64,000 bases of DNA from Litoribacterium kuwaitense (GTDB taxonomy: Bacteria > Bacillota > Bacilli > Bacillales > DSM-28697): assembly GCF_011058155.1 (NCBI RefSeq), contig NZ_JAALFC010000012.1, positions 16,097 to 80,096 on the forward strand, in the 5' to 3' direction. The position numbers and the translations under genes were made by a program. The notes under the pieces were generated by a model that saw only the letters and a list, made by a program, of their open reading frames with translations, made no database searches and had not been told where the DNA came from. The number at the start of each line of letters is the position of its first letter. Within the stretch, counting starts at the first letter, position 1. Below are positions 18,031 through 28,559 of this stretch, piece after piece.

Positions 18031-19433
18031 TCAATCAGTATCTTTTTGGGAAAATGAAGCAAATTGCTTTAGACGCTCTTCAAGCCGTACTTTGTCCAAC
18101 TCATCTTCCTCGCTCATCGGCTCTGATGGTGAGTCACTACGCGATTCATTCGCCCACGATGGGAGCTTTTCAGCGCGAATGGCCGTTTTTTTAGCGGCAG
18201 AGGGCTGACGCTTCTCCTCCTGCCATTGCTTATATTTTGCATGCTCTTCTTTAGCAAGCGTCATCGCTTCGCGCACTGTAGAAATATGTTTACGGGACCA
18301 GTGTCCAGCAATTTTTTCTACGTAGCCTCGATTCAGCTTCATATCACTTTTTAGCATGACATAGTAGAGAAGAACATTGACGACGCCTGGGGTGAGCTTC
18401 TGCTGAAACATCACTTCCTCCACCATCCGCAAATCTGCCTCGGAGGGCTTTGCTCCGCCAGACCAATCACATAGGAGCTGATAAGGGGAAGATTGCTCCA
18501 ATGCTTGAATGAGCCGATCTTCTTCGTTTTTGGGTACTTGCTCGACAAATTCCTGCTGCGGGGCAGGCTGGATGCGATGAATAAAGTGTGGAAGCGTCTC
18601 GCCTGTTTCAAATTGATACCATTCTCTTGCCTGTTTACGGAGCAGCTCAATATCAATCTCATCGTATTGCGTTAACGCACTCATCACAACTTTTTTCATT
18701 TCTGTCGCGTGAATACCGTAAGCTAGAGCTAGCTTATAGACGGCTGCTTTCACATCAGGTGTCACTGCTTCTTTCGGAATCATCAATTCAGATAAACCGG
18801 ATAAAAACAACTGAAAGTCAAAAACATCGTCACTAATTTCAGGGCCTGTCGAATGATTCGACTGCTCATAGGTTTTACCTTCAGTCAACGGCGGTGTCTC
18901 TACAGACTTTAATTCCGAGAATTGAACACTTTTAAACACGTCATTAAACGGACGAGTAACGGTTTCATACGCTTCCAATGACAGATCAGGAATTTCAAAC
19001 AATTGTTTCACCTGATTGTAAGCCGTTTTTCCAATACGTTGATACAGAAAAATATTAAGAAGCCCGTCCGAAAAAAACTCAGCGGGCATGAGAGGCGCTT
19101 GAAGCTGATAGACGAAGTGTTGTTGAGTGGAAGTTTTTTACGCATCGTCTTCAAAAGCCCAATCCCTTCAAGCGATCGTCTAGCTTCAAACAGTTGTGAC
19201 ATATTCACGTGAAGCATATTCATTAGAAAATGATGCGTATGAATCGCTTGCCTCCCTGGGCATCGTAGATACTCCGAGAGAAGCGTCTGATAGAAACTAA
19301 TTGCCGAAGCGCCAACGAGCGGTTGATAGAGAAGGTGAAGAGCCGCATGCGCCTCTCCTTGCAGAGTGCCATGGGCCATAATCTGATACGAATCGACTGG
19401 GAGCACTTCCTTCCAATGCTCGGTCACGGCCAT
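18031..19433 (-). CDS. dnaB: Replication initiation and membrane attachment protein DnaB, apparent frameshift
   Basis: Two overlapping frames together give one DnaB protein. The N-terminal part (19433 to about 19135) reads WKEVLPVDSYQIMAHG ... SLEGIGLLKT. The remaining part runs from QLQAPLMPAEFFSDGLLNIF to FASFSQKDTD. One base missing from the T6 run at 19134-19139 separates them; adding it joins the frames exactly where the B. subtilis homologue is continuous. DnaB acts with DnaD and DnaI in helicase loading and membrane attachment of the origin. DDBH-type domains are in the centre and C terminus. The gene precedes dnaI and follows nrdR, as in B. subtilis. Confidence 0.88.
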
Positions 19434-19442
19434 CACCTATCC

Positions 19443-19928
19443 TTACTTATGTTCTTTCGGATCGTCGACGGTTTGCTCCTGTTTAATTAAATCCTTTAGC
19501 TCATCAAGAAATGTATTTACATCTTTAAACTGTCGATACACGGACGCAAAGCGAACGTATGCGACTTCATCAACTTTGGCAAGGTGATCCATAACCAGTT
19601 CACCAATCTCCTCGGAAGTGACCTCAGAAACGCCTGGGCTTCGTAGCTCCTTTTCAATTTCACGAGACACGTTCTCAAGCACCTGCATTGAAACAGGTCG
19701 TTTTTCAACGGCTTTTACTAAACCCCTAACCATCTTTTCACGGCTAAACTCTTCACGGGTGCCTTCTTTTTTTATGACGAGCAAAGGCATCGCTTCTACC
19801 TTTTCAAAGGTCGTGAAGCGATAATTACATTCTTCACATTCTCGCCGACGACGAATCGAATGTCCTTCGTCAGCTTGTCTGGAATCCAGAACTCTAGAAC
19901 TGTTCTTTCCACAGTTCGGACACTTCAT
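19443..19928 (-). CDS. nrdR: Transcriptional repressor NrdR
   Basis: The 161-residue protein has an N-terminal zinc ribbon with Cys3, Cys6, Cys31 and Cys34 (MKCPNCG ... [11 protein letters not shown]). An ATP-cone domain begins near [19 protein letters not shown]. NrdR binds NrdR boxes and represses ribonucleotide reductase genes in response to (d)ATP. The start at 19928 is set by GGAGGGAG upstream and the invariant MKCPxC start. It lies just upstream of dnaB with a 9-base gap, the conserved nrdR-dnaB-dnaI order. Confidence 0.97.
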   Translation of the reverse strand: MKCPNCGKNSSRVLDSRQADEGHSIRRRRECEECNYRFTTFEKVEAMPLLVIKKEGTREEFSREKMVRGLVKAVEKRPVSMQVLENVSREIEKELRSPGVSEVTSEEIGELVMDHLAKVDEVAYVRFASVYRQFKDVNTFLDELKDLIKQEQTVDDPKEHK

Positions 19929-20019
19929 AACACTCCCTCCCAAAAGTGGTCACGTTAGTTTTATGTATCATTACTTTAAAGCAATCTGCCACATTTGAAA
20001 AGGGTATGTCGTTACCAAA

Positions 20020-20418
20020 TTAACCGTTACTTAATCCTGTTCCTATGAATGTGAGCGTTTTGTCTAGTTGATCGTATAGGCGAGTGATCTTTTTGTGGGA
20101 TGAGCCAAAATCAAACGGCAACACTGTTGAAGATGTCACAGAGAAATCGACAGCCGTCTTATATGGACGAACCTCAATGATTGTGACAACAACGAATGCT
20201 TTTTTACCTCCCCGAATGGTCGCCCCAATTTCTCCCCGTTCCTTTTGAATAGAAGTAACTTCATACTGCTTCTCTTTTTTAAACATTGCAGCGACAGCAT
20301 CGACCGTTTGCGATTTATTCGCCTTATAATACCTTGTTTGCAACTTTTCATCCCAGTGCTTCTCTCTAGACTCTGAGTGAGAGTTAAAATATTTATCGAA
20401 AAATTGTCTAAAATTCAT
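20020..20418 (-). CDS. Conserved-looking cytosolic protein of unknown function
   Basis: The 132-residue protein starts MNFRQFFDKYFNSHSESREKHWDE. It has no signal peptide or membrane segment. The second half is predicted beta-rich (GGKKAFVVVTIIEVRPYKTAVDFSV type strands, split here as GGKKAFVVVTII and EVRPYKTAVDF). The ATG at 20418 has GGAGGGG upstream, which supports real translation. I do not recognise a characterised family. It sits between speH and nrdR on the same strand, with separate spacing of about 90 bases to nrdR and a terminator between it and speH on the other side. Confidence 0.7.
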   Translation of the reverse strand: MNFRQFFDKYFNSHSESREKHWDEKLQTRYYKANKSQTVDAVAAMFKKEKQYEVTSIQKERGEIGATIRGGKKAFVVVTIIEVRPYKTAVDFSVTSSTVLPFDFGSSHKKITRLYDQLDKTLTFIGTGLSNG

Positions 20419-20510
20419 CTTTACCCCTCCGTCCATTCATTCAATCCTACGATCACTGTTCTGCCCGCTCTCTTTATCAAAGTTTAACATGATATGTTTA
20501 TTTACAAACA

Positions 20511-20536
20511 AAAAAAGAGGCGATGATTCACCTCTT
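20511..20536 (-). terminator. Terminator downstream of speH
   Basis: AAGAGG (20515-20520) and CCTCTT (20531-20536) form a short stem followed on the minus strand by TTTTTT, directly after the speH stop. Confidence 0.75.
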
Positions 20537-20559
20537 CTAGTGTACCTTATTCATATAGT

Positions 20560-20946
20560 TTATGACAACGCTTTTGCATTGCTTTCCTTCACTTGAATAG
20601 GTCCTGTGCCCCTAGGAATTTCAATGGTTTCATTGGTTGATGCTTCCAGTTCTTGAGCAATATAATGAGCAGCTACATTAGGATCAATTTGATCACCGCA
20701 CGTATATACATCGATGCTCGCATAACCGTGCTCAGGAAAGCTGTGAATGGTTAGGTGTGATTCCGAAATAATAACGACCCCGCTGACACCCTGTGGTGCG
20801 AACTTATGAAAGGCAACTTCCCTTACCTCAGCACCAGCTTGCAACGCCGCTTCAACAAAAGTTTCTTCAATGTATTTCATATCATTCAATTTATCTACAT
20901 GACAACCCCAAAGCTCTGCGATGACGTGACGACCAAATGTTTCCAT
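20560..20946 (-). CDS. speH: S-adenosylmethionine decarboxylase proenzyme
   Basis: The 128-residue protein matches the small bacterial AdoMetDC (SpeH/SpeD type 2). It starts [20 protein letters not shown] and has the self-cleavage motif [14 protein letters not shown], in which Ser63 becomes the pyruvoyl cofactor. It makes decarboxylated AdoMet, the aminopropyl donor for spermidine synthesis. This is notable because a membrane aminopropyltransferase is encoded at 48900-50455. The start at 20946 has AAGGGGGAAG upstream. In B. subtilis gapB lies upstream; here a gene-free interval does. Confidence 0.96.
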   Translation of the reverse strand: METFGRHVIAELWGCHVDKLNDMKYIEETFVEAALQAGAEVREVAFHKFAPQGVSGVVIISESHLTIHSFPEHGYASIDVYTCGDQIDPNVAAHYIAQELEASTNETIEIPRGTGPIQVKESNAKALS

Positions 20947-21792
20947 AGTCACTTCCCCCTTATTCATAAAACTTTCATTGCCCTTGAATGTTCTTTTGCA
21001 CTACCATGGGGGAAAGTTAGTCCAAAGAGGTCCTAACCCTTTTAGCAGCTTCATCCAATTGCTTTGATGTTTGAGATGATGTAATCCTAAATATTATTTT
21101 ACTCACTGCTCCGTATTTTACAACAGTTACAGCAATAAAAAACAGCAAGACAAAGCAATTTTTTCATCGCTACCTAAAGCAGCAAGAAACCGAAAAGGCT
21201 ATACGTTGATACTTCGGCAGTCTATGCTAAACATTTCGAATGGTTTAGCCACATTCTTTCTGTATCACCGTAATTTGTTGTCTATGACTGTGAAGCTTCT
21301 TGTCTTCATAAGTGCCAGCCTGTTCTATTTTATGCGCTATAACACGATCTTGGCAAGCTTTTTTTGCTTATATAAAAACCACTTTTTTACATATGACTTA
21401 TTCATTTAGAAAAACGCTTTTATAGATAACGATTGCTAAAGGATATGCGAAAATCGCTCAATTCACGATGGTTTATGGAGGTGGTGACCTAAGCTTTATT
21501 AGATGAGAAAAAAATGAATGAGGAAGGCATTATTGCGCGAGGTATGTAATGAATGATATTTATGAGAAAAACACGTGAAGATGATCTATGAAGGGATTTA
21601 AGTATTCGAAGCGTTGTTATATCGATAAAAATGCGTTTAGAATGATTGTTGAAGCAGAGCATAACTGATTCACCTAATAAACCCTCTAAATTCACTATAG
21701 TAGTAAAGCGATTATTGTGGAGAGTAGGGCAACTCAAACTGTGCTCTGTTGCCCTTTTACTTATGATGCTTACCTACAGTGTGCCCCTATGT
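20947..21792. other. Intergenic region speH-coaE without a supported gene
   Basis: About 850 bases without a convincing open frame. The longest plus-strand frame (21206-21409) starts with TTG, has no ribosome binding site and has no recognisable family. A plus-strand terminator at 21727-21758 implies that something is transcribed rightward, perhaps a small RNA or a decayed gene. B. subtilis has gapB next to speD at this place; no GAPDH motif is visible. Confidence 0.55.
21727..21758 (+). terminator. Rho-independent terminator facing rightward with no upstream gene
   Basis: The stem GGGCAAC (21727-21733) / GTTGCCC (21748-21754) is followed by TTTT on the plus strand. There is no T-run on the minus strand, and no plus-strand gene precedes it. 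Confidence 0.65.
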
Positions 21793-22404
21793 TCACAAAA
21801 ATGCATTCGTTAATCCTTGTTCGTTGACCCATGCTTGTAGCTGACGATACGTTTCGTCAAGCGAACCAGAATTATCAATACAAGCATCAGCTAATCGTCG
21901 TTTTTCACTCAGTGGCATTTGTGCGTTGATTCGTTGCTGCGCCTCTTCTTTTGTTAAATCGTTTCGCTTCATCAGCCGTTGCAACTGAACATCCGCAGAA
22001 ACGTCAATCAGTAAGGTCGTATCGACTTCTTTTTGGCGTTCATTTTCAAACAATAACGGAATATCTAAAATGATGGCGGGCACATTTTTCGCCAATAGGG
22101 CTTCTTTTTGCTCACGCATTCGCTTCCTTACTGTCGGATGAATGATCTCGTTTAAAGTAGAACGCTGCTCCCGATCGGAAAAGACCATCTGTCCGAGCTT
22201 CTTACGATTGATATGTCCATCTTCGGTGAGAATACGCTTTCCAAATTGTTGCACAATGGCGTTATACGCCACTTCACCTGGCTGAACGACTTCGCGCGAT
22301 ATGATGTCTGCATCAATAACAGGCCAGCCTTTTTCGATAAACCATTGTGCCACCGTCGTTTTTCCGCTGGCGATACCTCCTGTTAAACCGATCACTATGC
22401 TCAC
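21793..22404 (-). CDS. coaE: Dephospho-CoA kinase
   Basis: The 203-residue protein has the P-loop GLTGGIASGKTTVAQ at its N terminus. The CoaE signature follows: VIDADIISREVVQPG, then IHPTVRKRM, AIILDIPLLFENE and RLMKRNDLTKEEAQQRI. It phosphorylates the 3'-OH of dephospho-CoA, the last step of CoA synthesis. The GTG at 22402-22404 is preferred because GGAGGTGG sits 7 bases upstream; the frame could open 7 codons earlier. It is part of the polA-mutM-ytaF-coaE block conserved in Bacillus. Confidence 0.96.
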   Translation of the reverse strand: MSIVIGLTGGIASGKTTVAQWFIEKGWPVIDADIISREVVQPGEVAYNAIVQQFGKRILTEDGHINRKKLGQMVFSDREQRSTLNEIIHPTVRKRMREQKEALLAKNVPAIILDIPLLFENERQKEVDTTLLIDVSADVQLQRLMKRNDLTKEEAQQRINAQMPLSEKRRLADACIDNSGSLDETYRQLQAWVNEQGLTNAFL

Positions 22405-22425
22405 CGCTGAACCACCTCCTGTCAA

Positions 22426-23046
22426 TTATATTTTCCACAAGCCCATCATAATTAAAACGAGTCCTGGTAAAAAGCGCCACCGCTCGATCCATCGTACGCC
22501 GCGAACCGATCGCCCTAACCAAACGCCTAACTGCAAACAAATAATGCTCGTTAAAGCAATACCAGCACTTATTGGTAATGGCGGAACAAGAAGCAGCGCG
22601 GCACCGACACCCGCAGCAAAAGCATCCAATGACAGCGCCACGCCTAAAAAAACAGCCTCTATTCCTACAATCGAACCTGAGTGGTCAATATCCGCAGTAG
22701 AAGGCTTTTTCATTACGCCGATCCATGCATTTTCCCCATCCTCTTCCTTTAACTGCGGAACTTCTTCTTGCTCTCCTCCTTGCCGATACAACTGGAAAAC
22801 GATCCAGCCTCCTAAAACAATAAAGATCCAGCCACCAATCGTCTCGGCAAGACTTTCTGAAAGCGCAAGCGCAATAAGTGATCCAAACTGCATCGCGATT
22901 AAAAAAATAAGAGCGGAACAAGTAGCAATCAGCAGGGCACTCGACCACGGGATATAAATACGACGTAAACCGTACGATAACCCTACGGCAAGGCCGTCTA
23001 AACTTACTGCAAATGCAAGCAGGGCAATCATTAACAAAGATGACAC
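22426..23046 (-). CDS. ytaF: Sporulation membrane protein YtaF (MntP-like fold)
   Basis: The protein of about 206 residues has six hydrophobic segments in two related halves. Each half begins with the Asp-containing motif (LAFAVSLDGLAVGLSYGLR; GVALSLDAFAAGVGAAL), the arrangement of the MntP/YtaF family of putative manganese exporters. YtaF is annotated as a sporulation membrane protein in Bacillus. The start is uncertain: GTG at 23046 or TTG at 23049 follows GGGGGAG, while the frame opens at 23064. It lies between mutM and coaE as in B. subtilis. Confidence 0.85.
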   Translation of the reverse strand: MSSLLMIALLAFAVSLDGLAVGLSYGLRRIYIPWSSALLIATCSALIFLIAMQFGSLIALALSESLAETIGGWIFIVLGGWIVFQLYRQGGEQEEVPQLKEEDGENAWIGVMKKPSTADIDHSGSIVGIEAVFLGVALSLDAFAAGVGAALLLVPPLPISAGIALTSIICLQLGVWLGRSVRGVRWIERWRFLPGLVLIMMGLWKI

Positions 23047-23108
23047 CAATATCAGCTCCCCCATCGTTCAGTCAGATGATTTATCTTATGGGAGAATGGT
23101 GTCCGATG

Positions 23109-23942
23109 TTAGTGCTTCTGAGGCTGACATTCAATACAGTAATGGGTCCCTCGACCGGCAACGACCGTTTTTTCGATTGGTGTGCCGCACATTTGACAAG
23201 CTTCACTCACGCGACCATAGACGAGGAGATGATTTTGAAAAAGACCTTCATCGCCGTGAGCATTATGATACGAACGGATCGTCGTCCCACCCTTTTCAAT
23301 CGCTTGATGCAAAACTTGTTTCATTTCAACAGTAATGCGTTCAATTTCGTCCCGCGTCAATTGGTCGGCTGGGGTTGACGGATGCAGAAGAGCACGATGG
23401 AGCGTCTCATCAACATAAATATTACCTAGCCCTGCGACGATCGTTTGGTCGAGGAGGACAGCTTTAATTACCCGCTTCGTCCGTCCAACCGCATGAGCAA
23501 ATTTTTCAATGTCAAAAGCAGGGTCAATTGGCTCTTGACCAATTTGATTTAATGGTTTTTCTAAATGTTCTTCGCCTTTTTCATACAAATGCATCGTGCC
23601 GAACTTGCGAACGTCATTGTAGCGTAATTCGGTCCCATCATTAAAAACAAAAACGACATGTGTATGCTTGTCCCTGCCTTCTGCTGAAGAAGCAAGCTCG
23701 TATTTTCCTTCCATACGTAAATGTGACACGAGAGCAAGCTGCTCGGTATACAATATTAAACACTTTCCGACTCGCGAAACCGATTGAAACGAAGCCCCTG
23801 AAAGCATTGGTGTCCAAAGGGCTTGATCATCCGGTCTTTTTAGAATTTTAGGCCAAAATACGTCCACCCGCTCAATTACTTTGCCACAAATGAGGCGCTC
23901 AAGCGCACGGCGTACACTCTCTACTTCTGGTAACTCTGGCAA
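23109..23942 (-). CDS. mutM: Formamidopyrimidine-DNA glycosylase (Fpg/MutM)
   Basis: The 277-residue enzyme starts (M)PELPEVESVRRAL; the N-terminal Pro2 and Glu3 are the catalytic residues. H2TH region motifs include LLDQTIVAGLGNIYVDE. The C-terminal zinc finger has four cysteines (CQMCG ... CIEC). It removes 8-oxoguanine and FaPy lesions. The start must be the TTG at 23940-23942, because family proteins need Pro at position 2 and GAGAGGAGATAGAGGCA precedes it; the 10 extra upstream codons are not used. It follows polA with a 30-base gap. Confidence 0.97.
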   Translation of the reverse strand: MPELPEVESVRRALERLICGKVIERVDVFWPKILKRPDDQALWTPMLSGASFQSVSRVGKCLILYTEQLALVSHLRMEGKYELASSAEGRDKHTHVVFVFNDGTELRYNDVRKFGTMHLYEKGEEHLEKPLNQIGQEPIDPAFDIEKFAHAVGRTKRVIKAVLLDQTIVAGLGNIYVDETLHRALLHPSTPADQLTRDEIERITVEMKQVLHQAIEKGGTTIRSYHNAHGDEGLFQNHLLVYGRVSEACQMCGTPIEKTVVAGRGTHYCIECQPQKH

Positions 23943-23972
23943 TGCCTCTATCTCCTCTCCACGACCATTCAC

Positions 23973-26608
23973 CTATTTCGCATCATACCACGTGCTGCCA
24001 TATGACATTTCTACTTTTAATGGGACGTCTAATGTCATCGCTTGTTCCATAACGGACGGCACTTTTTTCTCTAGCCACTCCAGCTCTCCTTTAGGTGCTT
24101 CAATGATAAGCTCATCGTGTACTTGCAGAAGGACGCGCGCCTGCACATTTTCCTGCTTTAGTTCCTTATCGAGACGCACCATCGCTTGCTTTATGATATC
24201 AGCTGCTGTCCCTTGGATCGGGGTGTTCATCGCGGTACGTTCCGCAAAACTGCGCTGATTAAACTGGCGGCTATTAATATCCGGTAAGTAACGCCTACGA
24301 TTCAATAACGTCGTTACATATCCGTCTTTGCGTGCTCGCTCGACGCTTTGATCCATATATTGTTTCACGCCTGGATAGGACTCTAAATATTTTTCAATAA
24401 ATTGATTGGCCTCTTTTCGAGTAATCCCTAAACTTTGTGAAAGTCCGTAATCACTAATCCCGTACACTATACCGAAATTGACAGCCTTCGCATGTCGTCT
24501 CATGTTCGCCGTCACTTCATCAGCCGTCACATGAAACACTTCCATGGCCGTTTTCGTATGAATATCTTCATCGTCCTGAAAAGCTTGAATCAGCTTTTCA
24601 TCTTCTGAAATATGAGCTAAAACGCGCAGCTCGATTTGTGAATAATCCGCTGCCAGCAGCACCCAATCTTCCTTGGATGGAATAAATGCTTTTCGTATCT
24701 TGCGACCTTCCTCTAACCGGATCGGAATGTTTTGTAGGTTCGGTTCAGTGGAACTCAATCGCCCCGTCTGCGTGAGTGCCTGATTAAAGCGAGTATGAAT
24801 TTTACCTGTTTCTTCAGAGACAACTTTCAGTAAGCCTTCAATATATGTCGAATACAACTTTCCAAGCTGACGATACATTAAAATCTCTTCAATAATGGGA
24901 TGGCGGTCCTCTAACTTTTCAAGTACATCAGCTGAGGTTGAATATCCTGTTTTTGTTTTTTTAATTACCGGCAGCTCTAGTTTCTCAAATAATATTTCGC
25001 CGAGCTGTTTCGGAGAGTTGACATTAAACGACGTTCCTGCATGCTCATGAATCCGCGCTTCTGTCTCTGTCAATTTCGCCGCAAGCTCTCCCCCCATGTT
25101 CTCAAGCGTCGACACATCGACTGAAATGCCATTAAACTCCATTTCACCTAAGATAAAGGCAAGTGGTAGCTCAAGCTCTTCAAACAGAAGCTCCATCTCC
25201 CGTTTTGCTAATTCATTCCAAAGTGTTTCTTTAAGCTGAAAAAGTGCCTGCGCTTGCTCTCCCACATATGTAGCGAGGGTTTGTTCATCTGGCACAGCAA
25301 ACTTGGCTCCTTTTCCGTAAATGGCTTCCTGTGAACGGACGCTTTCTCCTCCAAACCGTGCCGCAATATCATGTAAATCGACATTCGTATCTCCGGGATT
25401 AATTAAATACGAGGCAATGTATGCGTCAAATCGTACGCCACGTAAGTCTAAGCCTCTCCATTTTAAAGCGACGAGCGCTTTTTTTACGTTGTACACCCAT
25501 TTTTCATCTTCAGAAGCTAGCCATTCTTGCAGTTCTATTGATGTATCAAGCATGTCCACTGGAATGGAATAAACACCATTTTGATTTGCAATACCAATTG
25601 CTTGAATTGGGGCCGTATGATAGTTTTCATCAGGAATATCAATCACGATAGCTGCGGGCGAGCTAAGCGCTTCTGAGGGAATGGTCGTTTGAATTTGATG
25701 AACTTCTATCTTCGTTTCTTCTTGCGGTTCACCATCACCATGATCCGTATCAGGCAAACGTGACAGCAAAGAGGAAAAACCGAGTTCCCGGAAATGCGTA
25801 CGCACTTTATCGGCATCAAACGTGATATAGCTCATTTGCTCGAGCTCTTTAGCCACTGGCACATGACGATCAATTTTTACAAGTTCGCGACTCATCTCTG
25901 CTTCTTTACGATAATTGGTTAAGTTTTCTTTAAGCTTTTTCCCGGTCACATCGTCTAAATGTGTATATACTTCTTGCACAGTGCCGAACTGTTTTAACAG
26001 CTTTAACGCCGTTTTTTCACCGACACCCGGCACACCCGGGATATTGTCTGAGGAATCGCCCATCAGTCCTTTTAAATCAACAATTTGCTGTGGCTGTAAC
26101 TCATATCGTTGAAACAGCGCTTCAGGATCATACACATCCATGTCTGTAATACCTTTTCGTGATAACCGCACAGTTGTATCTTGCGTTACGAGTTGAAGTA
26201 AATCTTTATCGCCGGAAATGATGTCGACTTTAAAGCCTTTTTCTTCAGCTAGCCTGGCATATGTCCCAATTAAGTCATCCGCTTCAAAGCGTTCCAATTC
26301 ATCTGTTTGAATGCCGAACGCTTCAAGGAGCTCTCGAATCATTGGTAATTGTTCAGACAACTCAGAAGGCGTTTTCTGCCTCGTACCTTTATATTCTTTA
26401 TACGTATCATGTCGAAAGGTTTGTTTTCCTTTGTCAAAAGCGACGAGTATATGTGTCGGCTTTACTTCCTCAAGAACCTTCAAAAGCATCGTCGTAAAAC
26501 CATACACAGCGTTTGTATAAGCGCCCTTTTCGTTACTTAATAGGGGCAGTGCAAAAAAGCACGATAGGCCATTGCATTTCCATCAATTAAAACGAGTCGT
26601 TTTTCCAT
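23973..26608 (-). CDS. polA: DNA polymerase I, apparent frameshift near the start
   Basis: The full-length protein has about 878 residues. It has a 5'-nuclease domain (DGNAMAYRAFF ... VAFDKGKQTFRHDTYKEYKG), a degenerate 3'-5' exonuclease domain, and the polymerase domain with LLAADYSQIELRVLAH, RRHAKAVNFGIVYGIS and LLQVHDELIIEAPK. The ATG at 26606-26608 follows GAGGAGG. The frame breaks in the A6 run at 26553-26558; one extra base joins MEKRLVLIDGNAMAYRAFF to ALPLLSNEKGAYTNAVYGF. The exonuclease region reads VIDIPDENYHTAPI, like Geobacillus Pol I, which lacks proofreading. It functions in Okazaki fragment maturation and repair. Confidence 0.95.
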
Positions 26609-26729
26609 ATCGTGAACCTCCTCGGGACATTGATCCCGTCAGTAATTCCTCACCATTGTTCTATTGTTTATTCTACCACGTTGAAATATGAAAAGAAAAA
26701 CGTACTCCCTATGAAGTCCCACTTGAACA

Positions 26730-26764
26730 AAAAAAAGCGAAAAGCCATATCTCAGACTTTTCGC
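26730..26764 (-). terminator. Terminator downstream of phoPR
   Basis: GCGAAAAG (26737-26744) and CTTTTCGC (26757-26764) form an 8-bp stem, followed on the minus strand by a T-run ending the phoR transcript before polA. Confidence 0.88.
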
Positions 26765-26849
26765 GCATGTTTGGATTGCTCCTATATGAAGGGGTTTCAT
26801 TGATAGAATATCAATACTCTATAAACCTTCTATAAAGCCAGTGTAAAGG

Positions 26850-28559
26850 TCATGTAAATTTTCGCGGCAGCCAAACCGTAAAGGTCGTACCTTTATCCGG
26901 CTCGCTTTCAACTTGAATTTGTCCATGATGCGCTTCGACTAAGTGTTTCACGATGGCAAGGCCAAGACCTGTTCCTCCAGAATTACGACTCCGATCTTTA
27001 TCGACACGATAAAATCGTTCAAAGATCCGTGGCACTTCCTTCGCATGGATGCCAATTCCAGTGTCTACAACGACAATTTGCGCACCATTGTCTTTTCTTT
27101 GTAGTGCAACTTTAACTTGACCACCATCTGGCGTATAGGCAATCGCATTATTGATTAAATTATAAATCACCTGTTTCATTCTTAAGCTATCAGCTTGGAT
27201 AAAAACCGAGGATTCCGTAGACCATTCATCGATGAGTTCAATATCTTTCTTTCCAGCCTTATTAGAAAGTGATTCGATCGTGTCTTTCACAATGTACACA
27301 AGGTCAACATCTGATAGATGAAGCGGAAAACCATCCTGCTCAATGCGGGATAAGTCAAGAAGATCGTGAACGAGTGATTGGAGCCGCTCACTCTCTTTAA
27401 GAATGATGGATAAAAAGTGCTCCCTAAGCTGCTCATCTTGTCCTGCACCGTCTAATAACGTTTCTGTAAAGCCGCGTATGGACGTGATCGGTGTTTTTAA
27501 TTCATGAGACACGTTGGCGACAAAATCTTTCCGTGTATTCTCTAGCTTTTTTAGATCGGTGATGTCATGAAAGACGAGAACGATCCCTTTCCACTCCTCG
27601 GTTTCACCGATAATGGGTGTTCCGTATACTTCGAAATGCCGTCGTTCAATGGCCATAGAAAGACGCATTTGCTGGCGAACACTTTTCTCAGTCATAAAAA
27701 TGTCTTCAATTAACTGAATGACCTTCTTATGCTCTAATACTTCATAATATAAACGCGAAAGCATACGAGTCTCATCTGCTTGGAATGTGTCTTTATACGC
27801 TCGGTTCATCAGATTGACATAGCCTTTTCGATCGATGAGCAAAAGACTACTGCCCATACTTTCTATCAATGTGCGCAGCCGGTCCTTTTGCATTTCTTGG
27901 GAATCGACCATTTGTTTAAGATTACGCGCCAGTGTATTGATCGATTGGCTAAGGACACTTCCTGGTTCATCTTGATATTGCTCATATGTTCTGGCATTGT
28001 AATTGCCACGAGCCAGTTCCTTTGCCACACTCGCAGCCGCTTCAACAGGCTTTGCATAATGACGTGTGACTCGACTAGCGACCATTCCAATAACAATTAA
28101 GGTCGCCCCTAAGGAAAGCCCCAGCAGCCACCATAGCTGCTCTGCACGCTGTCTTACTTCATCTACAGGAGTACCGACAAATAAATAGCGATCTCCACGT
28201 ATAGGATCTAATGTGTATAAAAAATTTCCGTATTCTCCCTGGTTGGTTTCTGCTAAGAATTCACTTGGCAATACAGGAAGGTTATCATCCGAATGGCTTT
28301 CAGGATGTATGACGCGCTCACTAACGCCTTCGTCATTATAAATCGCTACGATCGATTGAATATCGACATCAATCGATTCTTCTAGAGTTTGCTGCTCTAA
28401 TAAGGCGGAGATCAACTGGCCCTCTGAAGCAAGCTTTTCTTTCGTTAAATCGACATCATGCATGTATACTTGATGACCAATCAAAAAAGCCGTGCCTAAG
28501 AAAGAAACACTTAGCAGTAGGACAAGAGTCAAAGGAAGTCTTGCTCGGATCCACTTCAT
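26850..28559 (-). CDS. phoR: Phosphate-regulon sensor histidine kinase PhoR
   Basis: The 569-residue kinase has an N-terminal membrane helix (LPLTLVLLLSVSFLGTAFLIG) and an extracytoplasmic domain. A second helix (LWWLLGLSLGATLIVIGMVA), HAMP, and a PAS domain (LRTLIESMGSSLLLIDRKGY) follow. HisKA has the phospho-accepting His in FVANVSHELKTPITSIRGF. HATPase has NAIAYTPDGG, VDTGIGI and GGTGLGLAIVKHLV. It senses envelope status in phosphate starvation and phosphorylates PhoP. It overlaps phoP by 4 bases and ends at a strong terminator. The phoP-phoR pair next to mdh and polA is the B. subtilis arrangement. Confidence 0.95.
   Translation of the reverse strand: MKWIRARLPLTLVLLLSVSFLGTAFLIGHQVYMHDVDLTKEKLASEGQLISALLEQQTLEESIDVDIQSIVAIYNDEGVSERVIHPESHSDDNLPVLPSEFLAETNQGEYGNFLYTLDPIRGDRYLFVGTPVDEVRQRAEQLWWLLGLSLGATLIVIGMVASRVTRHYAKPVEAAASVAKELARGNYNARTYEQYQDEPGSVLSQSINTLARNLKQMVDSQEMQKDRLRTLIESMGSSLLLIDRKGYVNLMNRAYKDTFQADETRMLSRLYYEVLEHKKVIQLIEDIFMTEKSVRQQMRLSMAIERRHFEVYGTPIIGETEEWKGIVLVFHDITDLKKLENTRKDFVANVSHELKTPITSIRGFTETLLDGAGQDEQLREHFLSIILKESERLQSLVHDLLDLSRIEQDGFPLHLSDVDLVYIVKDTIESLSNKAGKKDIELIDEWSTESSVFIQADSLRMKQVIYNLINNAIAYTPDGGQVKVALQRKDNGAQIVVVDTGIGIHAKEVPRIFERFYRVDKDRSRNSGGTGLGLAIVKHLVEAHHGQIQVESEPDKGTTFTVWLPRKFT

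Noticed and set aside
21206..21409. 67-residue plus-strand open frame in the speH-coaE gap
   Set aside because: TTG start, no binding site and hydrophobic composition from AT-rich sequence; not supported as a gene.
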